The notes below the pieces were generated by a model that did not search any database, had not been told where the DNA came from, and saw only the letters and a program-made list of their open reading frames with translations. A stretch of DNA of 51,253 nt. Source: a bacterium (GTDB taxonomy: Bacteria > Chloroflexota > Dormibacteria > Aeolococcales > Bog-877). The DNA is taken from NCBI GenBank assembly GCA_021809895.1, contig JAJZJU010000004.1:1-51253 (forward strand), given 5' to 3'. Of this stretch, positions 9,221-17,973 are shown piece by piece. The position numbers and the translations under genes were made by a program. The first letter of the stretch is position 1. Each line of letters opens with the position of its first letter.

Positions 9221-11725
9221 CTAATTCAGCACCACAGCCATCTGGGCGTAGCTGGAGTAGGCACCCTCGAAGGTGGCAAGGGGAACCCACCGCAGCGGTC
9301 CCGTGTAGGGGGCCCCTGAGCTGGTCTGGTCCCAGGGGTTGTCGATGAGGATGGCGTTCACCCCGATGCCCACGACCATGACCGAGTGCTCGTGCGGGCC
9401 CGCCCAGGGCCAGGAGTCGTGGCCGTTGCTCAGAAAGGTCGGGGTGTAGTGCTGGAAGTTGAATGAGACCCAGGCCTGCACCGGGTGTCCCTCCTCCAGA
9501 TACAGCTCGAGTTGAGTCATGCTTATGCCCTCTCCGGCCGCCAAAACCTGGGCGCCGAAGGCTCGGGCCGCCTTCACCACCGCGCCGTAGTAGGCGCCGG
9601 GCTCGTATCCGGCCGCCTCCGGGCCATTGGGCGGGCCTATGAAGTTCTGCATGGGGTCCCCACTGGTGTAGCTGGGACCGATCCCGGGGACGGTCCGGTC
9701 GACTCCCTCAGCGCCAAGGATGTCGTTCTGGCTCTGAACGTTGTTGCCTTGGAGCAGGATCCCCTGGTGGGCGAGGGCCATCTCAAGGGCGGCCTCCTCG
9801 CAGTCCATGCCGTAGGCCTGAGGGGAATAGGGGACGTTCCCGACCACGATGCTGCCGCTGCTGCGCAGGCTGTCAACGGCGACGGCCTGCGCCTGCTCCG
9901 GGCCCCCGAGATAGCTGGCGATCTCAACTGTGAAGGTGTAGGTGGCAGCCGCCCAGCCCTGGGTCGAGACAGGCAGGCTGGCCTGGCTGGTCCAGCCCTG
10001 GCTCAGCTCTCGGGCCGCCGCCCCACCCGACTGCACAAAGTAGGCATATGCCGGCGAGTCGACGGCTGGGCACTGGGGGGCCGCGGTCACCACCACCGGA
10101 GCTGAGACCAGGCCCGGGTTGGGAGACACCGACACCGAAACGCCGGTGCAGGGCGGGGGGATGACCTGGGTGTCAGCCGCTCCCAGCTGCTGTTGGTAGA
10201 CGCCGCTCTCCGAGCCCACCCAGGCCAACAGCTGGTAGCCGCCGGCGGTCCAGTCGGCGGATGGGTAGGCGTAGCTGGAGTCGGTCGACCCGCTCACAGC
10301 CAGTGACCACGACAGCTGGCCGGGGGCCCGGTACCAGTAGCTGTAGTAGGGAGTGGCTCCGGAGGGGCAGTCGCTCTGAACGCTGACCGTGATCACCGAG
10401 CCCATCGCCGCCTGGGTTGGCGCCGAGAGCAGAGAGTCCGAACATGGCTGAACCTCCGGGCCGCCCGCCACCGCCACCGCCGGCTGGAAGTAACCGAACA
10501 CGTCGAGGATGGCAGCGGCCGAACCCTGGTTGTTGTACAGAGAGAGGTTGCCCAGCTGGTTCAAGGGCGAGATCGCGAGGTTCGCCACCGTCTCCCCCGG
10601 CTGCCAGTTCAGATCGGAGGTCGTGGGCGCGCCCCCGCTTGGGGACAGGGTGAAGAAGCTCGCCTGGGTGGTGTCGGTGGCGGTCAGGTTGGCCACCACC
10701 GCCGAAGCAGACGCGGCCACTGAGGACAGTCCGGCAACCTGTTCGGTGAGGGAGCCCTGAGGGCCGAGGGTCCCGGCGTTGACTCGGGTGTCGAGGATCC
10801 GGGTCGGCACGATCGGAACGAACAGCGATGCTCCCGCAACCGAGGTGGCGGAGGCTGTGAAGTATCCGTCGACGTCGACCACCAGGTTGGTGTTGCCGGC
10901 CCAGTTGTAGGCAGCTATAGCTCCGCCGGCTCCCAACGGCACCACCACCCTGTTGGCGACCGTGGATCCAGCCGTCCAGTTGAGGGTCGAGGTTTTGGGA
11001 TTGGCCTGACCCGCCGGGTAGATGGACAGAAAACTGTTGGCGGTGGTGCCAACCGCGGTCACGTTCAACACCACCGCGGCGGCTCCAGAGCTCGGGATTC
11101 CGCCTTGGCCCGCAACCGCGACGTCCAGGGTCTGCTGCGGGCCCAGGGTCGAACCGGAGTAGGGCTCGCCACTGCCGGCGCGGGTGTCCGCGATCCGGCT
11201 CGGGGCGACCGGCACGTACTCACCCGACCCGGAACCAGAGGGCGGCGCGAAATAGCCCTGAAGATCGACGACCACCTCGGTCGCCCCACTCTGGTTGTAG
11301 ATGGTCACGCCGCCATTGCCGAGGCTGACCAGCACCAGATTGGCCAGGGTTTCTCCCGCCGTCCAGTTGAGATTGGAGACCTCTGGACGGGCTGCCCCCT
11401 GCGGATACACGGAGAGGAAGCCTGCGGAGGTGGGGTCGGTCACGGTCACGTTGAGGACGACAGCTGAGGCGTCAGCCGGCACCGCGTCAGTTCCTGCTAT
11501 CTGCAGAGCCATGGTCTGGCCCGGCCCCAGCGCTCCGCCCTGGCTGCGGGTGTCGAGGAGTCGGCGCGGAGAGAGCGGGAAGTAGGCAGCTCCGGCGGAG
11601 CTGGCGGCACTGACGCCCGAGACAAGCCCAACTCGCACACCCAGGGCGGCCAGCGCAAAGGCGACTAGAAGGTAGGCCGAGAAAGTGAGGGTGGTGCGGA
11701 CAGGCTGGGGCCGGGAGGTGGTCAT
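9221..11725 (-). CDS. Secreted modular protein: three LDTR repeats plus C-terminal C39-like peptidase domain
   Basis: An 834-residue exported protein. Residues about 18-42 form a signal or anchor helix. Three copies of a repeat of about 120 residues follow (about 48-164, 170-292, 304-418), each beginning with a P.R..DTR motif and ending NLNW/TLNW...YN...VVVDVxGYF. About 430-610 hold two Cys-containing Ig-like segments. The C-terminal 205 residues resemble the C39-like family 2: catalytic-type Cys in YGMDCEEAALEMA (about 642), His in HEHSVMVVGIG and LIDNPWD near the end. It probably acts outside the membrane as a papain-fold hydrolase or binding module. Four relatives with other effector domains lie in the window. 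Repeat architecture is certain, enzyme activity inferred. Confidence 0.85.
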   Translation of the reverse strand: MTTSRPQPVRTTLTFSAYLLVAFALAALGVRVGLVSGVSAASSAGAAYFPLSPRRLLDTRSQGGALGPGQTMALQIAGTDAVPADASAVVLNVTVTDPTSAGFLSVYPQGAARPEVSNLNWTAGETLANLVLVSLGNGGVTIYNQSGATEVVVDLQGYFAPPSGSGSGEYVPVAPSRIADTRAGSGEPYSGSTLGPQQTLDVAVAGQGGIPSSGAAAVVLNVTAVGTTANSFLSIYPAGQANPKTSTLNWTAGSTVANRVVVPLGAGGAIAAYNWAGNTNLVVDVDGYFTASATSVAGASLFVPIVPTRILDTRVNAGTLGPQGSLTEQVAGLSSVAASASAVVANLTATDTTQASFFTLSPSGGAPTTSDLNWQPGETVANLAISPLNQLGNLSLYNNQGSAAAILDVFGYFQPAVAVAGGPEVQPCSDSLLSAPTQAAMGSVITVSVQSDCPSGATPYYSYWYRAPGQLSWSLAVSGSTDSSYAYPSADWTAGGYQLLAWVGSESGVYQQQLGAADTQVIPPPCTGVSVSVSPNPGLVSAPVVVTAAPQCPAVDSPAYAYFVQSGGAAARELSQGWTSQASLPVSTQGWAAATYTFTVEIASYLGGPEQAQAVAVDSLRSSGSIVVGNVPYSPQAYGMDCEEAALEMALAHQGILLQGNNVQSQNDILGAEGVDRTVPGIGPSYTSGDPMQNFIGPPNGPEAAGYEPGAYYGAVVKAARAFGAQVLAAGEGISMTQLELYLEEGHPVQAWVSFNFQHYTPTFLSNGHDSWPWAGPHEHSVMVVGIGVNAILIDNPWDQTSSGAPYTGPLRWVPLATFEGAYSSYAQMAVVLN
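10471..11584 (-). repeat. LDTR three-repeat cassette, copy A
   Basis: Three protein-level repeats of about 120 residues. Repeat 1 is the short form (LLDTRSQGGALGPG), repeat 2 the long form with a GSGxPYSG insert (ADTRAGSGEPYSG), and repeat 3 the short form again (ILDTRVNAGTLGP). The same short-long-short order occurs in copies B and E. Confidence 0.85.
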
Positions 11726-12226
11726 GCCACCTCAGCCGGACTCCGGGACCGGCCCGAGCACATCCAGGACCGGCGGGACGCAGGCATAGCGGAGGTTGGA
11801 GCTGAGCCCAGGGCGCCAAGAATCCCCCAGGGCGGTGGCAACTCAGTCGTGAGCGACGCCTGGGCGCCGGTCGACGGGCCAACTGGGACGATGGTGAGGA
11901 TGTCTCGCGGCTCCGCAAGCCGGGACGACCGTGCCTGCTCAGGGGTGCGTGCCCCCAGCCAGCGGCCCCATCGCGACTCGGTGGCGCAGTCTGCCGGAGC
12001 GGAAGCTCCGGGGTCGAAAAGCCAAGAGTGGAACGTAGGGGGAAGACCGATGGGGATACCTTACCGCGCGGGAGGCCCCTGTGCGCATCGTGGCTCGCTC
12101 GATCTCCAGGCGAAGAGACCGGTCCGGCTGGGTGTTTTGCCCAACCGAACCGGCCCCGGCCGAGAGCCACCTCCCGCTCGCCCTGCGGTCTGCGCTAAGC
12201 AACTCTGATTAGAAGCTCCTCGCCGC
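11726..12226. other. Intergenic region with two hairpins
   Basis: No credible coding sequence. CCGGAGC-GGAA-GCTCCGG at 11994-12011 is a perfect 7-bp stem with a GNRA-type loop on the plus strand. A second, longer inverted repeat at 12119-12153 is listed separately. The stretch precedes (minus strand) the gene for a secreted peptidase-like protein, so it is its leader/promoter region. It does not match the riboswitch consensus sequences I know (cobalamin, ydaO, GEMM). Confidence 0.45.
12119..12153 (-). terminator. Hairpin downstream of the DUF4331 gene
   Basis: In minus-strand RNA, 12153-12140 (CCGGTTCGGTTGGG) pairs along 14 bp, with two G-U wobbles, to 12132-12119 around a 7-nt loop. On the plus strand the same positions would be C-A mismatches, so the structure favours minus-strand transcripts. 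It lies 74 nt after the DUF4331 stop. There is no T-run, so it is only terminator-like. Confidence 0.45.
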
Positions 12227-13673
12227 TCAGCTGCCGGTGCCGTAGTCGGTCGTGGTCTTGGAGGGAGTGTCGAATCCGTCGTAAGGCGTCCCCAGGTAGG
12301 GGAAGGAGTTGAGGTAGGTGATGCCGATGCTGGAGAGCGAGGCCGGGTTGTTGCTGGCGGGATCTATCACCGGTAGATCTCGCTGGCCGCCTTGTCGGGC
12401 GTGTAGCTCTTGTCGACCAAAGCGTAGGTCAGCCCTGCCAGTGCGCGCAGCTCGATGGTGGTCACGTCGTCGAAGACCCGGCGCCCGTTGGGAAGCCGGC
12501 CACGTCACCGCCCAGCAGGCCGAGCAGGCTCGGGTTGCTGCTGGGAGCGTAGGCCACGTTGAGCCGGAGCAGGTCCGACTGAGTGGTGCCGGTGTAGTTC
12601 TGGAAGCCGCTGACCACACCCGCGGGTAGGCCGGTGAGCAGGATGGCCACGATGTCGGCCCTGGATGCCCCGGAATTGTTGAGGGTGGCCAGGTTCGGGA
12701 ACACCTTGGGGTAGAGGGTGGGGAGCAACGAGGCCAGGGCCGGGTGCTCGTAATCAGCCACGAAGCGGCTGTCTGCCTGCGGCATCGTGGAGTTCCATGA
12801 GTCCTTTAAGCCCATCCCGATCAGAACCTCGTTCACCAGCGGGTTGCCCAGCCGGGATATCTGCATGTAGGGGCCCACGGTCTCCGTGACTCCGCCGGAC
12901 TCGATCGTGGCCTTCTGCCGCAGCGACCGCGCCCAGACCCCGATCGTCGACCTGGGGTCGGTGGGGGAGCTGCCGTTGTAATTGCCCTGAAGCAGCTTGG
13001 TCTTGGGGACCTGGATCGCGATGGTGTGGACGTTCTTGCCCGCCCCGGAGTTGACCCCTGGAGTAGCGCTGCCGCCACCGAGCCAGAGCTCCTGGAAGGG
13101 CCGCAGGTCCCCGAGGTTGAAGATCGCGCCGAGGTCCACATAGAAGCCCTCGGCACGCTGACCGGCGAAGATCCTGGTGCCGGGCGCGGCCGCCGGCGCG
13201 TAGATGGCCGCGGAGGCCAGGCTGGGGTAGTTGGGAATCGAAGCCGGTCCGATGTTGCAGGGCGGGCAGGGGACGTGGGTGCCCAGAGTTGTCACCTGGG
13301 GCTCATTCCCGTTGCTGTAGTTCACCACCCGGCGGACGGTGTAGAACTGCGGACGATTCCAGTTGGCGCTGTCCAAGGAGCTGATCGGGCCGGTGTTGTA
13401 GAGGAAGATGTTGTCGTCTTTGATCTCGGTCTCGAAGAGGAACTGGTAGATGATGTTGGCGTTGCCAACACCGGTCTGGTCGACCACGATCTCGTAGAGG
13501 ACATCGTTGCCGAACTCGTAGAAGTTCGGCCCCCCTCCGGGCTCTTCCAGGGGGATGAAGTTGGCGATGATCGTCACCGTGCTCGGATCATCGGGGCTCA
13601 CAAAAGCGTAGACATCGGTGGTATCGGCCACCGGGTCCTTGGCGATACTCGGGGCTTCGCGGTGCGATGACAT
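12227..13673 (-). pseudogene. DUF4331 family protein, frameshifted near its 3' end
   Basis: The reading frame opens with MSSHREAPSIAKDPVADTTD, the hallmark start of DUF4331 proteins, behind an AGGAGG site 6 nt upstream of ATG 13673. It is collinear to GGDVAGFP at about 12493. There the frame shifts: the expected NGRRVFDDVTTIELRALAG follows in another frame, stops at 12367-12369, and the conserved end (YLNSFPYLGTPYDGFDTP) is in a third frame ending at 12227. The total of 1447 nt becomes a clean 483 codons if two single bases are restored, so two one-base deletions about 120 bp apart explain everything. Recent pseudogene or sequencing error. Known proteins of the family are uncharacterised; no enzyme motif is visible. 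It lies 41 nt downstream of a Tat-exported small protein gene, probably one operon. Confidence 0.85.
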
Positions 13674-13714
13674 GGTTACCTCCTGCTCAATTTCTGCACG
13701 GTGTCGCAAACGGC

Positions 13715-13990
13715 CTATTGGGCCGCCCGGAGCAACTCGCGCGCCAGCGCGGCGTTGTGATAGGTGACTTCCCTGGTGCCCGACATCAGGGTGATGTCGC
13801 CGGTGTTGGCATCGCTGATGTGCGCCACCACCGGGCCGGCCTGGGAGACCCGGCCCATGGGCACGGCCGGGGTCATCTGGCTGGGCTTGGCTCGATCGCG
13901 CATGAAGCTCGGTACGGTGGCGGCCACGCCGACCGCCGCTGCTCCGAGTCCCGCCCTCTTCAGGAAACTGCGTCGCGTTACGGGATCCAT
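13715..13990 (-). CDS. Small Tat-exported protein
   Basis: A 91-residue protein whose N-terminus VTRRSFLKRAGLGAAAVG is a consensus twin-arginine signal (TRRSFLK), so it is exported folded, probably with a cofactor or partner. The mature part is only about 60 residues and contains HISDANTGDITLMSG and a short helical end. I started at ATG 13990, preceded by GAGGAG at a spacing of about 8 nt. An in-frame ATG further upstream would bury the Tat signal. It is the first gene of a pair with the DUF4331 gene. I do not recognise the mature domain; the stretch resembles the short domain next to DUF4331 genes only by position. Confidence 0.75.
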   Translation of the reverse strand: MDPVTRRSFLKRAGLGAAAVGVAATVPSFMRDRAKPSQMTPAVPMGRVSQAGPVVAHISDANTGDITLMSGTREVTYHNAALARELLRAAQ

Positions 13991-14379
13991 CCTTGTCTCC
14001 TCTGCTCCGAATTGACCAGCGCGGTGAGCCGCGCTCTCCATGACCGAATAGGGACAGCGGCCAGCTCGCTCTCTGGGGAACCGCTGGCCGGGAGGGGCGT
14101 TTGCTCCACCAGAAAGTCGTCAGCTGGCGGGTCCTGTGGCGGTATACGAGCAGCCCTTGACATCGGATCAATCGGGATGGAGCCCGGCCCACCGGTCGCA
14201 CAACCGCGGGGCAGGTGTCCAAGCCGGAGATGGCGGGGCGAGCCGCCGTCTGGACCGCCGGCGGCCAAAGGAGCGGGACAGCTGGAGTCGCGGGCTGTTG
14301 CCTCGAACCGGACTGAGGCGGGACGCGCATACTGGGTCGCTCCGACCCGACGTGCCCGTTGCGTTTGCAGGAGCAGGAG
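13991..14379. other. Divergent intergenic region
   Basis: Separates the minus-strand Tat/DUF4331 pair from the plus-strand glycan cluster. Open frames here have no plausible product on either strand. Promoters for both directions should lie here, but I see no convincing -35/-10 pair. Confidence 0.4.
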
Positions 14380-15138
14380 ATGGATTCGCCGCTTATCCCA
14401 TTCACAGCCCACAACATCGAGCTGCCGGACGGAACCGTCACCCGTCCCGGCGCTTCGTTGACCGCCAAAGAGCCGGTGACCCAGGCGGTGTTGCGGACGC
14501 TGGACCTCTTCTTCCCACCGGCCGGACGGGCGCACACCACCGTGATCGATCTGGGATGTCTGGAGGGCGGGTACACGGTGGAGTTCGCCCGGGCCGGCTT
14601 CGACGCCACCGGCCTGGAGGCCCGTGAGGTCAACTTCTCCCGATGTCAGTTGGTGGCCTCGCAACTGCGCCTGCCGAACCTGCACTTCGTCCGCGACGAC
14701 GTCCGCAATCTGGCGCAATACCCCCTCTTCGACGTGGTCTTCTGCAGCGGGTTGCTGTACCACCTTGACCGGCCGGCCACCTTCCTGAAGCTGTTGGGTG
14801 AGCGCTCGAGGCGGCTGCTCATCCTCCAGACCCACTATTCGCTCGGCTCCGGAGTGCCGGCGCACTTCGACCTCTCCGAACTGGTGGAGCACGACGGACA
14901 CCTCGGCCGCTGGTATCGGGAGTTCGCCGAGGAACCTGACCCAGACGAGGTCGAGGCGTCCAACTGGAGCAGCTACGGTAACTCGAGGTCCTTCTGGCTC
15001 GAGCGCAGCCACCTGATCCAGGCGATCCGGGATGCTGGCTTCAGCACCGTCTACGAGCAGCCGGACTTTGTCGCCAACAACGTCACCGACCACTACATCG
15101 AGGAGCAGCAGCGAAGCCTGTTCGTGGCGGTGCGCTGA
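14380..15138 (+). CDS. Class I SAM-dependent methyltransferase
   Basis: A 252-residue Rossmann-fold methyltransferase. SAM motif I is VIDLGCLEGGYTVEFA (about residues 53-68), an acidic residue ending strand 2 follows in GLEAREVN, and motif IV-like FDVVFCSGLLYHLDRP lies near residue 120. ATG 14380 follows AGGAG at good spacing; an in-frame TTG at 14359 is less likely. It opens a plus-strand run with two glycosyltransferase genes and resembles methyltransferases that modify sugars or lipid-linked precursors in glycan clusters. The substrate cannot be read from the sequence. Confidence 0.85.
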   Translation: MDSPLIPFTAHNIELPDGTVTRPGASLTAKEPVTQAVLRTLDLFFPPAGRAHTTVIDLGCLEGGYTVEFARAGFDATGLEAREVNFSRCQLVASQLRLPNLHFVRDDVRNLAQYPLFDVVFCSGLLYHLDRPATFLKLLGERSRRLLILQTHYSLGSGVPAHFDLSELVEHDGHLGRWYREFAEEPDPDEVEASNWSSYGNSRSFWLERSHLIQAIRDAGFSTVYEQPDFVANNVTDHYIEEQQRSLFVAVR

Positions 15139-15301
15139 CCGGCGCTGAGCGTTCGGCGCGGCCCCTGGGTCTCTGGCCCACGGTGCGACCGCTGGCATCC
15201 GGAAGATCTCCAGGCCGCATCCCGCACGGCGCCGGCCCTGATCGGCAGACGGGGCCGGTGGTCGGGCATGAGCACCGTTCCGCAGATGCGCTACCTCTAT
15301 C

Positions 15302-16186
15302 ATGACCGCCGTGGAGGCCGTGGCCGGGAGTTCGGGAGTCGAGCCAGCCCGGGTGCAGATCCAAGTCGTGCTGTACCGGTCCGGCCGCTGGCTCCCCCGG
15401 CTGCTGACGGGACTGCGCCATCTCCTGCCCACCACCGGTGGGTTCACGGTTTCTTTCTGGGACAACAGCCCGGAGGCGGAGGCGGAGAGCGCAGTCGCCA
15501 ACTCGGGGCTCAACGCCACCTACCACCCCTCCCCCAGTGGCAACATCGGGTTCGGGGCCGCCCACAACCAGATGGCAGCTCGGGCTGCGGACCCCTGCGA
15601 GTACCTGCTCCTGCTCAATCCGGATGCGGTCCCTCACTACGACTGCTTGCGCGAGCTGGTGACGGTCGCCGAGCGCGAGCCCCGGGCGGCCCTGGTCGAG
15701 GCGGCGCAGTTCCCCATCGAGCACCCCAAGAGTTACGACCCGGCGACCCTGGAGACCGACTGGTGCTCAGCCGCCTGCCTCCTGGTCCGCCGGCCGCACT
15801 TCCTGGAGCTCGGAGGCTTTGACCCGGCGCTGTTCCTCTACTGTGAGGATGTCGATCTCAGCTGGCGGGCCTGGCTGGGGGGCTGGCGCTGCCTCTACGT
15901 GCCCAGTGCGCGCTGCCTGCACGTGACCGAGGGACAGGATCTGACCAAGGACCGTTCCGCTGAGGGATTCCATAGCCATCTCGGACACCTCTACCTGAGG
16001 CGCAAATACTTCGGAGAGGCGGCGGTCGAGGAGTACCGGGGAGCGCTCGAGGAGCGGCTGGCACCGACCTTGGTGGGGCGGATCCTGGAGGAGTTCGGCC
16101 GGCTGCCCCAGACCAAGTTGGAGCGCTCCGGCAACCCCCACATAATGCTGACCCCGGGAGAGATCTATGCCCAGCGACGCTGGTAA
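15302..16186 (+). CDS. Family 2 glycosyltransferase (rhamnosyltransferase-like)
   Basis: A 294-residue GT-A fold enzyme. The nucleotide-sugar motif appears as LLLLNPDAVPHYD (about residues 101-113), preceded by GNIGFGAAHNQ, and the acceptor-site acidic motif is FLYCEDVDLSWRA (about 178-190). This combination is typical of WbbL/RfbF-type transferases that add rhamnose or related sugars to surface glycans. No membrane helix is visible, so it should act at the inner face of the membrane. Its last 20 nt overlap the next gene, implying co-translation. Confidence 0.87.
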   Translation: MTAVEAVAGSSGVEPARVQIQVVLYRSGRWLPRLLTGLRHLLPTTGGFTVSFWDNSPEAEAESAVANSGLNATYHPSPSGNIGFGAAHNQMAARAADPCEYLLLLNPDAVPHYDCLRELVTVAEREPRAALVEAAQFPIEHPKSYDPATLETDWCSAACLLVRRPHFLELGGFDPALFLYCEDVDLSWRAWLGGWRCLYVPSARCLHVTEGQDLTKDRSAEGFHSHLGHLYLRRKYFGEAAVEEYRGALEERLAPTLVGRILEEFGRLPQTKLERSGNPHIMLTPGEIYAQRRW

Positions 16187-17900
16187 GTACGACTTCGAAG
16201 TCGATCCCCACAACCGCAATAGCACCTACGGCCTCATCTGCGAGCGGATCCCGGAGGGCTCGGCGGTCCTCGACATCGGCTGCTCGTCCGGCAACCTGGG
16301 AGTGGCGCTGGAGCGAGCGCGGGGCTGCCGGGTGGTGGGAATCGACGTCGATGAAGACGCGGTCGGGGTGGCTCGGTCTCGCGGGATCGAGGCCTATGTG
16401 GCGGACCTGACCCGGCAGCCGGCCGAGACGGTGGTCGGCGAGCGCCGCTTCGACGTGATCGTCCTGGCCGACGTCCTGGAGCACCTCAGCGCGCCGGCGA
16501 GCCTGCTGGCACCGGCGGCCGCCCTGCTCAACCCCGGCGGCAGGGTGCTGTGCTCTTTCCCCAACATCACCCACATCGACGTGCAGCTGATGCTCGCCCA
16601 GGACCAGTGGCGCATTCAGCCCACCGGCATCCTCGACGAGACCCATCTGCGCTTCTTCACCGAGGCCAACTTCACCGAGCTCGCCTTCCGGTGCGGGTAC
16701 GAAGTCGTAGCGGTGGAGCGGGTGGTGCTGCCACCACTCGGCACCGAGGTCTTGGAGTATGGCCGGGCCCTGAACCTCGACGGTGGCGAGCAGGAGACCC
16801 TGCAGACGATCTCCCAGCGCGCCAATCCCAACAGCCTGGTCTACCAGTACGTCTTCGAACTGCGGCCGGCCCCGGAGCGGGGTCAGGCCGTGGTGGAGGT
16901 CCTGAGCAGGGTCGGCTACACCCCTTCGGCCAAGACGCAGGACGGCCGCCTCGACGTGATCGTCCGCACCATCGAGGGGCGGCTCCACTACCTCCAAGAC
17001 GCTCTCTATTCACTGGCCGGCCTCACCTATCCCCGGGTGCGCGCCATCGTCTGCGTGGACAGCTCCCCGCAGACGTACGCCGACCAGGTCGAGGAGCTGG
17101 CGAGCCACCTTGACGGTCTTCTCGACGTGGCGGTGACCGTGGTGCCGCCCCACCAGTCGGAGCGGGGGCGTCCCCTCAACTGGGGGTTGGAGCAGGCGAG
17201 CGGTGAGTTCGTCTCCTTCCTGGACGACGATGACGTCTACTACCCCAGCTTCGGCGACACGCTGATCGGCTGCCTGCGCGAACGCCCGGAGGTGACCGTC
17301 GCCTACGGGGTGGGCCAGGTGGTCCGGGGGGAGGCGGCCCCGTGGGGCTTTCGGGCGCTCAGCCACGTGAAGCGATATGACGAGCCCTTTGATAGGGCCC
17401 ACCTGTTCGTCGAGAACTACATCCCCATCAACACCCTGGTGGTGCGTCGCGAGCCCGTGCGGCGAGCCGGGATCCACTTCGACGAGACGCTGCCCATCTA
17501 CGAGGACTGGGCATTCCTGCGCGAGCTCGCGGCGCGCTTCGAATTCTGCTTCGTCGACTCCCTGGTCTCCGAGTACCGCCTGCGCACGGACGGCTCCAAC
17601 GCCGTACCGGAGGGCTCCGAAGAGCGCTGGGAGCGCACCGGCGCGCAGGTCCGCCAGCGGTATTCGGGACAGGCGGTGCGGGTCCCCGCCCACGAGTTGG
17701 CCGATCTCTACGAGCGGGCCAGGGAGCTGGATAGGAGGGTCCGCGAGTTGGACCGTGCCAATGGCGAGGAGATCGCGGCCCTGCGCGCCGAGCTCGGCTC
17801 GGTGCGAGAGCTGAATCACCGCCTGCTCAACTCCCGGAGCTGGCGGCTCACCAGGCCGGTGCGCAGGATCACGGGCTCGAGCCTGCCCGAGGACGGCTGA
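16167..17900 (+). CDS. Methyltransferase-glycosyltransferase (GT2) fusion protein
   Basis: A 577-residue two-domain protein. Residues about 20-190 are a class I methyltransferase (SAM motif SAVLDIGCSSGNLGVAL near 33, then RRFDVIVLADVLEHL and GGRVLCSFPNI). Residues about 260-490 are a GT2 glycosyltransferase with RLDVIVRTIEGR at its start and the metal site FLDDDDVYYP (about 351-360), followed by YEDWAFL. The C-terminus is a charged helix ending LLNSRSWRLTRPVRRI, a tail seen on many polymer-forming glycosyltransferases. The fusion suggests that one protein both adds and methylates a sugar, for instance to cap a chain. It overlaps the upstream GT2 gene by 20 nt. Confidence 0.87.
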   Translation: MPSDAGKYDFEVDPHNRNSTYGLICERIPEGSAVLDIGCSSGNLGVALERARGCRVVGIDVDEDAVGVARSRGIEAYVADLTRQPAETVVGERRFDVIVLADVLEHLSAPASLLAPAAALLNPGGRVLCSFPNITHIDVQLMLAQDQWRIQPTGILDETHLRFFTEANFTELAFRCGYEVVAVERVVLPPLGTEVLEYGRALNLDGGEQETLQTISQRANPNSLVYQYVFELRPAPERGQAVVEVLSRVGYTPSAKTQDGRLDVIVRTIEGRLHYLQDALYSLAGLTYPRVRAIVCVDSSPQTYADQVEELASHLDGLLDVAVTVVPPHQSERGRPLNWGLEQASGEFVSFLDDDDVYYPSFGDTLIGCLRERPEVTVAYGVGQVVRGEAAPWGFRALSHVKRYDEPFDRAHLFVENYIPINTLVVRREPVRRAGIHFDETLPIYEDWAFLRELAARFEFCFVDSLVSEYRLRTDGSNAVPEGSEERWERTGAQVRQRYSGQAVRVPAHELADLYERARELDRRVRELDRANGEEIAALRAELGSVRELNHRLLNSRSWRLTRPVRRITGSSLPEDG

Positions 17901-17973
17901 CGGCGGCGGCCGCGGTCGGGTGTGCTGATCTCGATCCCTTCCACCACAAAGGACAGGGGACCGGGCTGTCGGG

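Noticed and set aside
11726-12226. Cobalamin, c-di-GMP or c-di-AMP riboswitch
   Set aside because: A few words resemble these classes, but the conserved cores are missing or out of order.
13674-14633. N-terminal extension of the DUF4331 frame
   Set aside because: The frame is open but overlaps the Tat gene and divergent methyltransferase; the family start (MSSHREAP) with an AGGAGG site is at 13673.
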